A DNA stretch of 21,586 bases from JBJXHB01 sp046160725 (GTDB lineage Bacteria > Pseudomonadota > Gammaproteobacteria > Burkholderiales > Burkholderiaceae_C): assembly GCA_046160725.1 (NCBI GenBank), contig JBJXHB010000112.1, positions 1 through 21,586 of the forward strand, written 5' to 3'. Under the pieces are notes generated by a model. That model ran no database searches and was not told where the DNA came from. It saw nothing but the letters and a program-made list of their open reading frames with translations. Position 1 is the stretch's first letter, and every line of letters starts with the position of its first letter. Made by a program: the position numbers and the translations under genes. This document shows positions 6,168 through 15,519 of the stretch, in pieces.

Positions 6168-8158
6168 GGCCGATTGTCCCGCGCGGCAACCTGCGCCGCC
6201 GCGGCACGGGCCAGCACAAGGTCAGCGAGTCGAGCGGCACCGGAGAGGCTGAGGTGGTTGTCGTCGAAGTACAGCGACTGGCCGTCCACGAGCGCCAGGC
6301 AGCGCGGGCCTGTGCATACCGCGTCGGCGCTGGGCACGCGGACCAACAGGGGATGAGAAGGTACCGCCGCCAGGGCGCTCAGTATGTGAGCATGCCGGCG
6401 CTGGTAGAACGCACGGTCTGGGCCGTCGGCGCGAGCCGCAGGCGGCAGGGCGCGTGAGAAGACGTGGTATTCCACGGGCCGGCCGAGTTCGGGCACCGGG
6501 TCGAGCAGCAGCACGGTCTTGCGGGCGGCCAGAAGGCGTTGCACGACGGTGTTCAGGCTGCGGACATAGGCCTCGCGCGCCTGAGCGGCGGGTTGGTCGC
6601 GCATGAAGATGGGCGGGTCGTCCGGCAACGCCGGCCAGTGCTGGCGCGTGTCGCCGTGAAGGTAAAAGCTGTGGCGCCAGAGCAGGACCACATGCGTGAT
6701 GTCGGCGCGGCTTTCCAGCACCGCGAGCGCGCGCCGCAGCCAGGCCTGGCAGGACGGCACGTTCGACACGAAGTCCAGTGCCGGTTGGCAGCCGCTGGCG
6801 CTCAGGTGCAGCAGGCCGCCATCGCCGCGGGCGGAAAGGCGTTGCGACAGGGCCCAACCGAGCTCGACGTTGTGGCTGTCGCCCAATACGGCCCAGCTTG
6901 CGGCCGCCCCGGCCGGGTACTGGCAGGCCTGCTCGGGCCATGGCCGCTCAGCCTCGAAGTGGCAGCTGTCGCGCAGCGGGCTGCGCACCGCCGTGGACAT
7001 GAGGTGGACCTGCTCGTCGCTATAGCGCTGGGGCAATCCGCCTGTCAAATGCAGGCCGACGCCTCCGACCAGGCACAGCACCGTGCCGATTGCGGCGCCA
7101 ACCCACACCATGCGGCGACTGGTGCGCGTGCGGTCGCGAAAGGGCGCCTCTATGTAGCGCCAGCTGACCCAGGCAATCCCCAGGCAGAGCAATAGAAGTG
7201 CCACCGACAGGTCGGCCCCGGCATGCTCACCGCGGGCCACCGTGGTCAGCGCGAACAGCGGCTGGTGCCACAGGTAGGCGCTGTAGGAGATCAGGCCGAC
7301 GCGAACGAAGGGCGCAGTCGCCAAGAGGCGGCCCACGCCCTGCTGGGCGCCGGCCGCAGCCAGCAGCAGGGCCGTACCGGCGACTGGAATCAGGGTCCAC
7401 AGGCCCGGATGCTGGGGGCCCGGCTGGAAAGCGACCACCGGCCCCACCACCAGGGCCAAACCGAGCCATCCCAGCGGCCGCCTCGCCGGGCCGGCCACCA
7501 ATGGCCGGGCACCGTCGTGCTGGCGGACGGCAAGCCACGCGCCGATCAGCAGCTCCCAGGCGCGCGAGCTGGCCTCGAAGAAATTCAACACATCGTTGCC
7601 GCGGTGCAGCCGCCACAGGCACAGCGCCAGCGACAGCACGAAGGCCGCAGCCAGCAGCATCGCGATGCGCCCCCGCGCCAGGCGCCAGGCCGCCAGCAGC
7701 GCCACCGGGAACAGCACATAGAACTGCTCCTCCACGGCCAGGGACCAGGTGTGCAGCAGGGGCACCTCGTCGGCATGGCGGCTGAAGTACCCGGTCTTGA
7801 CAAGGAAGTAGAGGTTTGACAGAAAGGCGCCGACCGCCGCCACCGCCTGTCCATGGTCCTTGAGTTGGGCCGGCGTCATCAGTACCAGGCCCGCCATGGT
7901 CGTGACAGCCACCATCACGAACAGCGCTGGGAAGATGCGCCGTACCCGCCGCTCATAGAAGCGGATGAAGCTGAACTGGCCGGCCCGCACCTCGGGGTAG
8001 ATGATCCCGGTGATGAGATATCCGCTGATGACGAAGAACACGTCCACGCCGACAAATCCACCGCGGGCGATGCTGAAACCGGCGTGGTACAGCATGACGG
8101 CCAGCACCGCGATGCTGCGCAGGCCGTCGACCTCCGGTCGATAGTGCACCGCGGACAT
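6164..8158 (-). CDS. OafA-type membrane acyltransferase with C-terminal SGNH domain
   Basis: This 664-residue protein begins at ATG 8158 (MSAVHYRPEVDGLRSIAVLAV), the canonical acyltransferase-3 start. Residues 1-375 form the multi-helix membrane domain, with the conserved His in MLYHAGF, VFFVISGYLIT (40-50), YERRVRRIFPAL (68-79) and the HTWSLAVEEQFY block (136-147). Residues about 420-664 form a periplasmic SGNH hydrolase-like domain with GDSHN (426-430) and DDNHLS (632-637; D632 and H635 as catalytic pair). Such fusions O-acetylate surface polysaccharides: acetyl groups cross the membrane and the SGNH domain transfers them to glycan. It probably acetylates the finished repeat unit. It overlaps the next gene by ATGA and lies 20 bases from the polymerase gene. 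Confidence 0.92.
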   Translation of the reverse strand: MSAVHYRPEVDGLRSIAVLAVMLYHAGFSIARGGFVGVDVFFVISGYLITGIIYPEVRAGQFSFIRFYERRVRRIFPALFVMVAVTTMAGLVLMTPAQLKDHGQAVAAVGAFLSNLYFLVKTGYFSRHADEVPLLHTWSLAVEEQFYVLFPVALLAAWRLARGRIAMLLAAAFVLSLALCLWRLHRGNDVLNFFEASSRAWELLIGAWLAVRQHDGARPLVAGPARRPLGWLGLALVVGPVVAFQPGPQHPGLWTLIPVAGTALLLAAAGAQQGVGRLLATAPFVRVGLISYSAYLWHQPLFALTTVARGEHAGADLSVALLLLCLGIAWVSWRYIEAPFRDRTRTSRRMVWVGAAIGTVLCLVGGVGLHLTGGLPQRYSDEQVHLMSTAVRSPLRDSCHFEAERPWPEQACQYPAGAAASWAVLGDSHNVELGWALSQRLSARGDGGLLHLSASGCQPALDFVSNVPSCQAWLRRALAVLESRADITHVVLLWRHSFYLHGDTRQHWPALPDDPPIFMRDQPAAQAREAYVRSLNTVVQRLLAARKTVLLLDPVPELGRPVEYHVFSRALPPAARADGPDRAFYQRRHAHILSALAAVPSHPLLVRVPSADAVCTGPRCLALVDGQSLYFDDNHLSLSGAARLADLVLARAAAAQVAARDNRP

Positions 8159-8178
8159 GGGTGGCGGAAGGGCTTGCT

Positions 8179-9510
8179 TCAGGCCGGGACCGAAGCGGCC
8201 GCAGGCACTGGTAACGCCAGCGGGGCCGGCACCGGTTGAGGCCGCACGCGCAGCAGCAGGAACGCCACCAGCACCCAGGTATGGGTGACCAGGCCATTCG
8301 TGAAGCCGAGCGGCGTGTTGATCAGGCTGAACACGATGCCCAGGCTGACAAAGGGCATCCAGACCATCCAGTGCGGTTGGCGCTGGCGGACGCAGCGGCG
8401 CCACACCAGGGCGGCCAGGACACCCCAGACAAAGGCGAAGGCCAGTCCTGCCAGGCCGAAGTCCACCCAGAGCGAACCCCAGGCCGAGGGCAGAAAGCCG
8501 TAGATGTTCATGGCCAGCAGGTGATCGAAGCCATCGGCCACCCGCGCCGGGTCGAGCCGCCGCATGAGCGCGGATACAAGGTCGGCGCCATAGATCCCGA
8601 GCTGGGCCGGTCCGTCGTAGGCGGAGAACAGATGCTGGCCCATGATGAGTCCCTGCACCAGGTACCAGATGAAGACGAACAACAAGTAGGTGCCTTCATC
8701 GCCCAGCAAGGCGAACAGGATGGACGAGCCAGGCCCTCGAAAACCGACACCCCACTGGCTCTCCGCCAGCTCGAACATGCCGGCCGCTCCGCCCACCACC
8801 TCGGCGCGAACCATGAACACCGCCGCGAAGTAGGCAGCCATGATGGCGATGGCCACGAAAGCGGCGAGCAAAGCCAATGGGTGGATCTTTCGGCCAGCCA
8901 ATGGGCGTGCCCCCCGATCTTGAGGATGGTCCACGCTGCGCCGGGCAAGCCAGGCCACGACCATGACTAGGAACCCGTAAAACACCGGCACGCGGCCACC
9001 CATGACCAACGTCGCGAGCAGGACCGGCAGGAAGCCATACACCAGAAGCCGCGCCGCAGACAGCTTCGGCGCATACAGCGTGTGCATCGCCAGGTATGCG
9101 AAGCCAGCAGGGTAGAGCAGGAAGGCGAGCTGAAAGAAGACCGAGCTGAGCGAAGCCTCGGCCTTCAGCAACGCGTCGGCCGCCTCGGACCGCAGTTCGT
9201 AGGCGACGACCAGGTCGAACAAGTCCTTCTCCCGGGCGTCCAGCAGCAGGCAGATGCTGGCGGCTACTGAAGCTGTCGCCAGCAGGCGCAAGGGCAATCG
9301 GGCATCAACCACCTGGCATGTCGGCAGCGCCCGTGCCCGGCCGGGCGGAATCATCAACGACCCTGTGACGAAGGCCGCCACAAACAGTGCGAACAGGGAC
9401 ACGCCGGCTGGCGTCATTGGGCGCTCGATGGACTCGTACGGCAGCACGGCAAACACCAGGCCACACAACAGCCACGTGGCCAGCATCGAGAGCGCGGGGT
9501 GCAGGTTCAT
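8179..9510 (-). CDS. Wzy-like oligosaccharide repeat-unit polymerase (polytopic membrane protein)
   Basis: A 443-residue protein, very hydrophobic, with roughly ten or more membrane segments. It starts at ATG 9510 (MNLHPALSMLATWLLC); a longer open frame upstream reads as arginine-rich noise. A less hydrophobic loop (about 215-345) carries VGFRGPGSSILFALLGDEGTY. This layout of flanking helices and one larger periplasmic loop is what O-antigen polymerases look like. Wzy proteins have little sequence conservation, so the call rests on topology and on the nearby Wzx-like flippase. It could instead be an O-antigen ligase. The C-terminal tail is Pro/Ala-rich. Confidence 0.68.
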   Translation of the reverse strand: MNLHPALSMLATWLLCGLVFAVLPYESIERPMTPAGVSLFALFVAAFVTGSLMIPPGRARALPTCQVVDARLPLRLLATASVAASICLLLDAREKDLFDLVVAYELRSEAADALLKAEASLSSVFFQLAFLLYPAGFAYLAMHTLYAPKLSAARLLVYGFLPVLLATLVMGGRVPVFYGFLVMVVAWLARRSVDHPQDRGARPLAGRKIHPLALLAAFVAIAIMAAYFAAVFMVRAEVVGGAAGMFELAESQWGVGFRGPGSSILFALLGDEGTYLLFVFIWYLVQGLIMGQHLFSAYDGPAQLGIYGADLVSALMRRLDPARVADGFDHLLAMNIYGFLPSAWGSLWVDFGLAGLAFAFVWGVLAALVWRRCVRQRQPHWMVWMPFVSLGIVFSLINTPLGFTNGLVTHTWVLVAFLLLRVRPQPVPAPLALPVPAAASVPA

Positions 9511-9541
9511 CGGTCGGGCGCGTCGGGTCCGTTCGAACGTA

Positions 9542-10648
9542 TCAACCCAGGACGCAGGTGATGACCCGCCGCTCACCGGTGCGCACCATGCCGCCACGAT
9601 GGACCCCCTTGGTGTCGAACAGAACCACCGAACCTGCGGCGCCGGTGATCTCCCACAACGCACGTGACAAGGTCTGCGCGGTCTCGCTGGCATCCAGCAG
9701 GTCGTTGCCGAATGCGCCTTTCTGGCGCAGCCTTGATGGCAGTGCCGCAAAGCAACGCCGACTGTCCGGGTCGGTACCCGCCAGGCCGTTGGAGTCGTTG
9801 GCCTCGCAGACATGGTCGTCAAACCGGCCCGGCGCCATGCGATGGGTCCCGACCACATAGCCGAATGGCCCGTTGTCGGGGCCGACGTCGGACATGTAGA
9901 CGATGGCCTTCAGGTCGCCGCCGGAGGCATCCCGATGCATGTAGGCCAGTGCCGGCTGTGGATCCGTCCGGTCCGGAAAAATCCGCCGCCAGAAGTCGTC
10001 CGACGGGTCGTTGATCTGTGGGTTGACGTCAATCAGGCGGACGGTCCGGCCAAGGTAGCTGGAGGCGGTCGCCAGGACGCCGGCGCTTTGGAAAAAGGCT
10101 TCGATGGCATGGAAGAGAGCGGGCTGGTCGGCTCGGCTGGCGTAGCTGCGCGATGCCTCGAAATCCCGGGGCTGACCGGCCGCCTGGGAGCGGCGTTGCT
10201 CGAGCTTGGCGAAGTTTGGTACGCTCAGTTCGCGCAGTCGGGCCAGGTCCTCAGCCTGCCCTTGGACGACCGCAACGCCCTGGCGACGAAACGCCAGGTC
10301 CAACGCGCTGAGGCCCGGTGTATCGATGGCCAAGTTGCGCCGGCTGCGTGGGCGCAGCAGGTTGCCGGCCGCCGCTGCGGCAAAGCGCAATTTCCCGGCC
10401 AGCCCGCGCCCTTGCCGCACATGCAGCGGAATCCATTCGTACTGGATGGCTCTCTTGAGCTCGATCTTGATCAACGCCGGCAGGAAGCGTCTCCAGGCTC
10501 TCAGGCGCCAGGAAACGGATGCCTCGTCGGCCCAGGCGGCATAGGCCGGGTGGCGCTGATAGTCCACCAAGATCCGCGAGCCAAGTCGGGACGTCAGGAC
10601 GGGCTCGGTTCCTGGGGGCGGCGGCAGGACGCGATAGGTTTGGGTCAT
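9542..10648 (-). CDS. PhyH-type Fe(II)/2-oxoglutarate dioxygenase
   Basis: A 368-residue protein of the phytanoyl-CoA dioxygenase-like superfamily. The iron-binding facial triad is visible: H238 and D240 (YMHRDASGGDLK), the distal H350 (KGVHRGG), and R360 as probable 2-oxoglutarate anchor. The central GPDNGPFGYVVGTHR is typical of the fold. The first 120 residues lie before the catalytic core and I do not recognise them. Such enzymes hydroxylate small molecules and sugars. The start overlaps the glycosyltransferase stop (ATGA), so it probably acts on the same glycan. The substrate is unknown; hydroxylation of the nonulosonate or of an amide-linked acyl group are possibilities. Confidence 0.85.
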   Translation of the reverse strand: MTQTYRVLPPPPGTEPVLTSRLGSRILVDYQRHPAYAAWADEASVSWRLRAWRRFLPALIKIELKRAIQYEWIPLHVRQGRGLAGKLRFAAAAAGNLLRPRSRRNLAIDTPGLSALDLAFRRQGVAVVQGQAEDLARLRELSVPNFAKLEQRRSQAAGQPRDFEASRSYASRADQPALFHAIEAFFQSAGVLATASSYLGRTVRLIDVNPQINDPSDDFWRRIFPDRTDPQPALAYMHRDASGGDLKAIVYMSDVGPDNGPFGYVVGTHRMAPGRFDDHVCEANDSNGLAGTDPDSRRCFAALPSRLRQKGAFGNDLLDASETAQTLSRALWEITGAAGSVVLFDTKGVHRGGMVRTGERRVITCVLG

Positions 10649-12051
10649 GACGGCGGACGATGGAAGACGGGATGGGTACGCTGCGCCAGCAGCTCACGCA
10701 ATCGTTCACCAAGCCGCTTCGCCAGCAGCGTGGCGCCAGACGCGGGCTCGCGCGACTGGAATCCCCGAAAGGAAAAGAAGTCGCCCTCGAAGCTGCCCTG
10801 CAGGAGGTGCGCGATCACCCGATGCTGACGCTCAAGCAGGGACGGCGGCGGCGCAGCCAGGGTACGCGCCGGCAGGCCGGCGACATCGGACCGACGGTCG
10901 AACGTCACGAAATCCGGCGTCGTCACGTAGTAGGTCGGCGATGCCACCGACTTGCGGCCGAGCAGCGCCGACTGCAGGCCCAGCGTGCCAGTCAGCGTGA
11001 AATTGGCGCCGGTCAGGCTGACCACCTCGTTGCCGCTGACGTCGTAGGGCAAGAAGACCACGTTGGGTATCCCCAGCAGGCGGTCGATCAGCCCGCGTTG
11101 GCGAAACCCGAACTGCGATGGGTGGTCCTTGACCAGGACCAGCCAGCCCGCATCGGCATAGGCCCGCGCGGCGTCAACGACAAGATCCTCGTAGTCGATC
11201 AGTTCCAGGTTGGCCAGCCAGTAGTCGATGGAAGCTTCAGGGAACAGCTGCAGCCCTAAGAAGACACGGCGGTCCTGTGCAAAGGGCGCGAGCCGGTCCC
11301 GCCAGTTCCAGTCGATCAGGTCGAGCACCGCCAAGTCCGACAGCCGCGGTTTGTGGCCGAGGAACGCCTGGGCATCGGTGTAGTGCAGGTTGACCGGGTC
11401 GCGCTTCAACCAGCTGATCGCCCTGAAGGCCCAGCCCCGCACGCGGAAGTAGCTGAAGATCTTGAGCCAGCGTGCGGCCGTGTAGCGTTGCGTCGTCTGG
11501 ACATAGGACGGCGTGAACGACGGGTTCGCAATGGTCGATACGTGCTGCTGCAGCACCTCCCGCGCCGGGGCGGGCCCGGTCTTCAGCAACTGGCCGCGAT
11601 ACATCAACATGCACATGCCGGATATCAGGCTGACCGTCAGCTCGACGTAGGGGATTCCGCGCTTGCAGGCCAGCCGCTCCAGTACATCGGACACATAGCG
11701 GTCAATGGGGAAGGACAGGACCAGCGACGGCCGGGTTTGGTCTAGCACGGCCGAGAACGCATGTTCCATGGCGACCACCATGCAGTGGGCCTGGTTTGCC
11801 GGCAGCCAGCGCAGCACGCGACACCGCGCAACGACATCGGCCACCTCGTCTGCGGTCAGGACGGCAGCGGATGGGGCGGGCAGCCGGCGCTGGCGCCGGT
11901 ACTCGCCGTAGAACGCATCGATGACATCGCTGTCGCCTGCGCCGCGGATGTCGGTGACGACGTGATGCTGCGCGAAGCCGAGACTCGCGGCGATATGGCG
12001 CCACCAGGCATCGGTGCGATTAATGGCGTAGACGAGGACAGCGTCGGTCAC
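10645..12051 (-). CDS. Capsule-type glycosyltransferase (KpsS/KpsC-like, PF05159-type)
   Basis: A 468-residue protein. The C-terminal half shows the capsule-synthesis glycosyltransferase signature: VLVKDHPSQFG (305-315), IPNVVFLPYDVSGNEVV, and TGTLGLQSALLGRKSV (354-369), which match the nucleotide-sugar-binding part of KpsS/KpsC-like and related GT-B enzymes. Family members handle CMP-Kdo or other CMP-activated acids, so transfer of the CMP-nonulosonate made by this locus is an attractive inference. The start codon is GTG (12051), 7 bases after the flippase stop, with no clear Shine-Dalgarno; translational coupling is likely. The stop overlaps the PhyH gene. Confidence 0.72.
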   Translation of the reverse strand: MTDAVLVYAINRTDAWWRHIAASLGFAQHHVVTDIRGAGDSDVIDAFYGEYRRQRRLPAPSAAVLTADEVADVVARCRVLRWLPANQAHCMVVAMEHAFSAVLDQTRPSLVLSFPIDRYVSDVLERLACKRGIPYVELTVSLISGMCMLMYRGQLLKTGPAPAREVLQQHVSTIANPSFTPSYVQTTQRYTAARWLKIFSYFRVRGWAFRAISWLKRDPVNLHYTDAQAFLGHKPRLSDLAVLDLIDWNWRDRLAPFAQDRRVFLGLQLFPEASIDYWLANLELIDYEDLVVDAARAYADAGWLVLVKDHPSQFGFRQRGLIDRLLGIPNVVFLPYDVSGNEVVSLTGANFTLTGTLGLQSALLGRKSVASPTYYVTTPDFVTFDRRSDVAGLPARTLAAPPPSLLERQHRVIAHLLQGSFEGDFFSFRGFQSREPASGATLLAKRLGERLRELLAQRTHPVFHRPPS

Positions 12052-12058
12052 GTGGGGC

Positions 12059-13279
12059 TCAGGCGGACTCGGATGAGCGGATGGCGTGCAGATTCAGACA
12101 GATGTAGATCAACGGTGTGGCGATGGACCCCAGGACGGCGCCGAAGACGCCGTACGCGCGGGCCAGCAGGATCAGCAGCACGACACCCACAAGGACCGCC
12201 GCACACTGGTTGGCGAGCAGGCGGCGATCCGCGCCGACCGCCAGCAGGACCAGACCGGCATAGTCGGCGCCGCCCCGAAGCATCACCGCGACACCCAGCA
12301 GCGCAATCCACGCGGGCACGAGGCCGGTTGCCGAGCGCACATTGTCCGCGATTGCAACACCGGCTGAGAGCGCTGCACAGGCCAGTCCCAGGGCCACGGC
12401 GAAGCGAAGGTACTCGACCTTGACGATTCGCAAGGCATCCGGCCGGTTCGCCTGCCGGACCCGCAGGTACACCGTTGGTGCGACCCGGTTGTAGGAGGCA
12501 ATGTTGAACAGCTGCAACGCCAGGCCGGCCAGCGTGACGTGGCGGAAGAAGATCCCGATGTCAAAGGGGTTCAGAAGCGAGCCCACCACCAGCCGGTCGG
12601 CCTGCAGGGCGGCCATGGCCGCCAGGCCGACGCTGAAATGCAGAGCCGAGGCCCGGTACTGGGCACCGATGGTGTGCACCGGCAAGTTCGAGGCCGGCCC
12701 GGCCGGCCGCATTGCCACGATCCAGAGCCATGCCAGGATCGGCAGGAAGACGGCCGACAGCCCGCTCCACAGCAGCAGCAGCCCCTCGGCGTCGAAGGTC
12801 GCCGGCGACAACCACGCCCAACCCAGCGTGGCCGCAAGCAATGTCGCCACGCGTGCCAGCCCGAGCGCCATCAGCGGATAGTGCCGACGATCCACCAGGA
12901 CAGCCTGGTAGGCCTGGTTGCCGGCGTACTCGCCGACCAGGATCAGCAACGCCAGGGCCAGCGTCGTCGCGGACCAACCAAACGCCTGCGATCCGAGAAG
13001 GGCGGCCCAGGGCAGCACGGCCCAGGCGTTCACCGCATGGAATCGAAAGGTCTCGGACAGACGCTGCCGCACCTCAGCGGCCGGGCTGCCGCTGACGCAG
13101 CGCAGCAAGTCAACCTGCCGCTCGAAGCCAACGAGGAAGGCGCCAATGCCCACCAGCGTCGCGATCAGGCCGAACTGACCTGCATCGACCACCGGCAGCC
13201 TGTAGGTCGCCACCAGGATGAACAGGCCTCGACAGACGGTCTCGGCCAGCTTGGTGCCGACGATCACGCGCTGGCGCAT
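12059..13279 (-). CDS. Wzx-like polysaccharide flippase
   Basis: A 406-residue protein with about twelve hydrophobic segments through its length and few charged loops, consistent with the MOP-superfamily flippases that move undecaprenyl-linked oligosaccharides across the inner membrane. The N-terminus (MRQRVIVGTKLAETVCRGLF) has the amphipathic first helix seen in Wzx proteins, and there is a mid-protein loop near LQADRLVVGSLL, where MOP proteins often read DkliIG. It is slightly shorter than many Wzx proteins. It is flanked by a glycosyltransferase and sugar-biosynthesis genes, and a Wzy-like gene lies further on. Confidence 0.82.
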   Translation of the reverse strand: MRQRVIVGTKLAETVCRGLFILVATYRLPVVDAGQFGLIATLVGIGAFLVGFERQVDLLRCVSGSPAAEVRQRLSETFRFHAVNAWAVLPWAALLGSQAFGWSATTLALALLILVGEYAGNQAYQAVLVDRRHYPLMALGLARVATLLAATLGWAWLSPATFDAEGLLLLWSGLSAVFLPILAWLWIVAMRPAGPASNLPVHTIGAQYRASALHFSVGLAAMAALQADRLVVGSLLNPFDIGIFFRHVTLAGLALQLFNIASYNRVAPTVYLRVRQANRPDALRIVKVEYLRFAVALGLACAALSAGVAIADNVRSATGLVPAWIALLGVAVMLRGGADYAGLVLLAVGADRRLLANQCAAVLVGVVLLILLARAYGVFGAVLGSIATPLIYICLNLHAIRSSESA

Positions 13280-13309
13280 CGCCGAGGGTCCGGATCCGGT
13301 GCGAGCGGC

Positions 13310-14116
13310 CTACCAGGCCGTCCAGCCGCCGTCCACGGCGAGCACCTGTCCGGTGACGTAGCTGGAGGCATCGGAGGCCAGGTACAACAAGGCAGGAACC
13401 ATCTCTTCATCGCGGGCCATGCGGCCCATCGGCACACGCTGCGAGTAGCGCTGCGAAAAGTCGCTGTTCTGGCCCGACGACACGCCGCCCGGCACCAGGC
13501 AGTTGACCCGGATACCTTGTGGTGCCCAGTGTGTGGCCAGCCATCGGGTCAGCCCCACCACAGCGGCCTTCGATGCGGCATATACGGCGGGCGTGTTGAT
13601 CGGACCGCCGAGGTAGTCAGACCCTTCGTAGATGCGCGCGTCCGGGCCCAGCAGGCCGTAGATCGAGGCGGTCTGGATCACCGTGCCGCCACGGCCGGCG
13701 GCGATCATCGTCCGGCCGGCTGCCTGTGCCATCAGGAACATGCCGTCGATATTGACGGACATGACCTCGCGCCAGGTCTGCAATGGATAGTCCTCGAAGG
13801 GCGCGAAGAAGGCCCGTGGGTCGGCTGTCTTCGTGGCGGCGTTGTTGTGCAGCACGTCCAGGCGACCGAAGCGCTCGGTCACGGTCTGAACGCAGCGGCC
13901 GACCGAGTCCGGGTCGGCGACATCGCAGGCCACCGCCAACGCCTGGTCGCCCCAGGGCTCGGCCGCTGCGTGGGCGGCGTCCAGTTGGGCGTCCACGACG
14001 GCGACCCGTGCCCCGGCCTGCACCAGGCCCTCGACGAAACGCCGGCCCAGGATGCCGCCGCCGCCGGTGACCAGGGCGACCTTGCCGTCCAGCCGGAAAC
14101 GCTCGAGCGAGGTCAT
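13310..14116 (-). CDS. ptmA: PtmA-like short-chain dehydrogenase/reductase
   Basis: A classical 268-residue SDR starting at ATG 14116, where family homology begins (MTSLERFRLDGKVALVTGG). The cofactor motif TGGGGILG spans residues 17-24, then NNAAT (91-95), Ser151 in TASIYG, and catalytic Tyr179/Lys183 (YAASK). It ends VTGQVLAVDGGWTAW, the usual SDR C-terminus. It resembles the flagellin-modification oxidoreductase PtmA of legionaminate loci, whose exact reaction is not settled. The class III aminotransferase lies immediately upstream (11-base gap), so an oxidation-then-transamination pair is a reasonable inference. The PtmA assignment is by remembered similarity. Confidence 0.8.
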   Translation of the reverse strand: MTSLERFRLDGKVALVTGGGGILGRRFVEGLVQAGARVAVVDAQLDAAHAAAEPWGDQALAVACDVADPDSVGRCVQTVTERFGRLDVLHNNAATKTADPRAFFAPFEDYPLQTWREVMSVNIDGMFLMAQAAGRTMIAAGRGGTVIQTASIYGLLGPDARIYEGSDYLGGPINTPAVYAASKAAVVGLTRWLATHWAPQGIRVNCLVPGGVSSGQNSDFSQRYSQRVPMGRMARDEEMVPALLYLASDASSYVTGQVLAVDGGWTAW

Positions 14117-14127
14117 CAGCAAGCGAC

Positions 14128-15519
14128 TCAGTTGTGTGAGCGGAAGACCGGCTTGACGGCGGACCCTACCAGATAGTCCTCGATCCGGCCGTCGAGTGCC
14201 CGTCGCACGACACCCATGGCCGCGTCCGCGGCCTGCAGCGTGAGTGCCAGTTCGGCGTCGCCATGGGATTGGGACACCGCGATCCAGGGCATCAGCACGC
14301 CGCCGCGGATCATCTCCTGCGCGAACAGCGTGCGCAGCGCGGCCGACGGCGCACCCTGGGCGTCCAGTGTCAGGAAGTTCAGGCTGATGTCGGGGCCGTC
14401 CATGCGGAAGTGCGCCTGCAGGCCGTGACAGGCCGCGGCTGTCGTCAACCCCTCGCGTAGGCGGCGGCCGTACGCCCACAGATGACCGGTGACGTCTTCT
14501 TCGCGATAGATCCGCACCGTCTCGATGAAGGCGCCCAGGCCGGTCATTTCGGCGCCATGCGTGGTCGACAGCAGGAAGGTGCGCTCCATGCCGGGGCGGT
14601 CGATGGAGCCGACCGACATCACGTCGCGCCGACCGCCGACGGCCGCGACCGAATGCCCGTTGGCCATGCCCTTGCCAAAGGTGGTCAGGTCTGGCGTTAC
14701 ACCGAAGAAGGCCTGCGCTCCAGCCAGGTGCCAGCGGAAGCCCGTGATCATCTCGTCCAGGATGAACAGGGCGCCGTCCCGGCGGCACATGGCCTGGACC
14801 TGCTGCAGGAAACTGCCGGCGTTGTTCGGACAGGTGCTGCACGGCCGTTGCGGCCAGGCGGCTGGGCCGTCGCACGGGCCGCAGGGGGTCAGCGTGGTGG
14901 CAGGCTCCAGCATCACCGCCGCGATCTGGCCTGGGTGCTCGTCGAAGCAGCGTTGCAGGCTGGCGGCGTCGCCATAGTCGAACAGCAGCGTATGCGCCAC
15001 ATGCTGTTGCGGAACGCCGCGCTTGAGATTGGTGACGCCGATGAACCAGTCGTCGAACGAGAAGAAGGGTTGCTGCCGGGGGATGCAGACCAGCGGCCGG
15101 TCGGTGTAGGCGCGGGCAATCTTGACCGCCGCCGTGGTGACGTTGGAGCCGTTCTTGGCGAACTTGACCATTTCCACCGACGGAATCAGGTCGATCAGCG
15201 TCTCGGCGGCGCGCAGTTCCGTCAGGCTCGCGCGGGTCAGGTTGACGCCGGCCTCCATCTGCGCGAGGGCGGCGGCGTTGACGCGATCGTCGGCATAGCC
15301 CAGGGTGACGGCGCGCAGCGCCATACCGTAATCCAGCAGGCGGCGGCCTTCGGTGTCCCAGACATAGGCTCCCTTTCCGCGCTCCAGCAGCGGAGGCGCG
15401 ATGGCCGGAAACTGATCATCCCCGCGCGAATAGGTGTGGGCGCCGCCCGGTATGGCGGCATGCAGGCGCGCACGCCATTCGTCGGCGGTCTGCGGGCGTG
15501 GCTGGCTCAGGTCCGCCAT
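14128..15519 (-). CDS. Class III (GSA-type) PLP aminotransferase with Cys4 insertion
   Basis: A 463-residue fold-type I aminotransferase resembling glutamate-1-semialdehyde 2,1-aminomutase: IPGGAHTYSRGDDQFP (23-38), GSNVTTAAVKIAR (124-136), LDEMITGFR (254-262, D255 binds the PLP ring N) and K283 in TTFGKGMANG. Between strand EPATTL and the helix before LDEM lies an insertion with paired cysteines, C213-x2-C216 and C227-x2-C230, arranged like a zinc or Fe-S knuckle and absent from HemL. HemL itself serves tetrapyrrole synthesis; the glycan context makes a sugar or sugar-chain substrate more likely. It overlaps the acetyltransferase gene by 13 bases, so amination followed by acetylation is plausible. 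Confidence 0.85.
   Translation of the reverse strand: MADLSQPRPQTADEWRARLHAAIPGGAHTYSRGDDQFPAIAPPLLERGKGAYVWDTEGRRLLDYGMALRAVTLGYADDRVNAAALAQMEAGVNLTRASLTELRAAETLIDLIPSVEMVKFAKNGSNVTTAAVKIARAYTDRPLVCIPRQQPFFSFDDWFIGVTNLKRGVPQQHVAHTLLFDYGDAASLQRCFDEHPGQIAAVMLEPATTLTPCGPCDGPAAWPQRPCSTCPNNAGSFLQQVQAMCRRDGALFILDEMITGFRWHLAGAQAFFGVTPDLTTFGKGMANGHSVAAVGGRRDVMSVGSIDRPGMERTFLLSTTHGAEMTGLGAFIETVRIYREEDVTGHLWAYGRRLREGLTTAAACHGLQAHFRMDGPDISLNFLTLDAQGAPSAALRTLFAQEMIRGGVLMPWIAVSQSHGDAELALTLQAADAAMGVVRRALDGRIEDYLVGSAVKPVFRSHN

Noticed and set aside
12539..14176. 545-codon plus-strand open frame
   Set aside because: It runs across the flippase and SDR genes on the other strand; the translation is Gln/Arg/His-rich shadow sequence typical of high-GC DNA.
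14128..15519. HemL (tetrapyrrole synthesis)
   Set aside because: The Cys4 insertion and the operon context with glycan genes make a housekeeping aminomutase unlikely.
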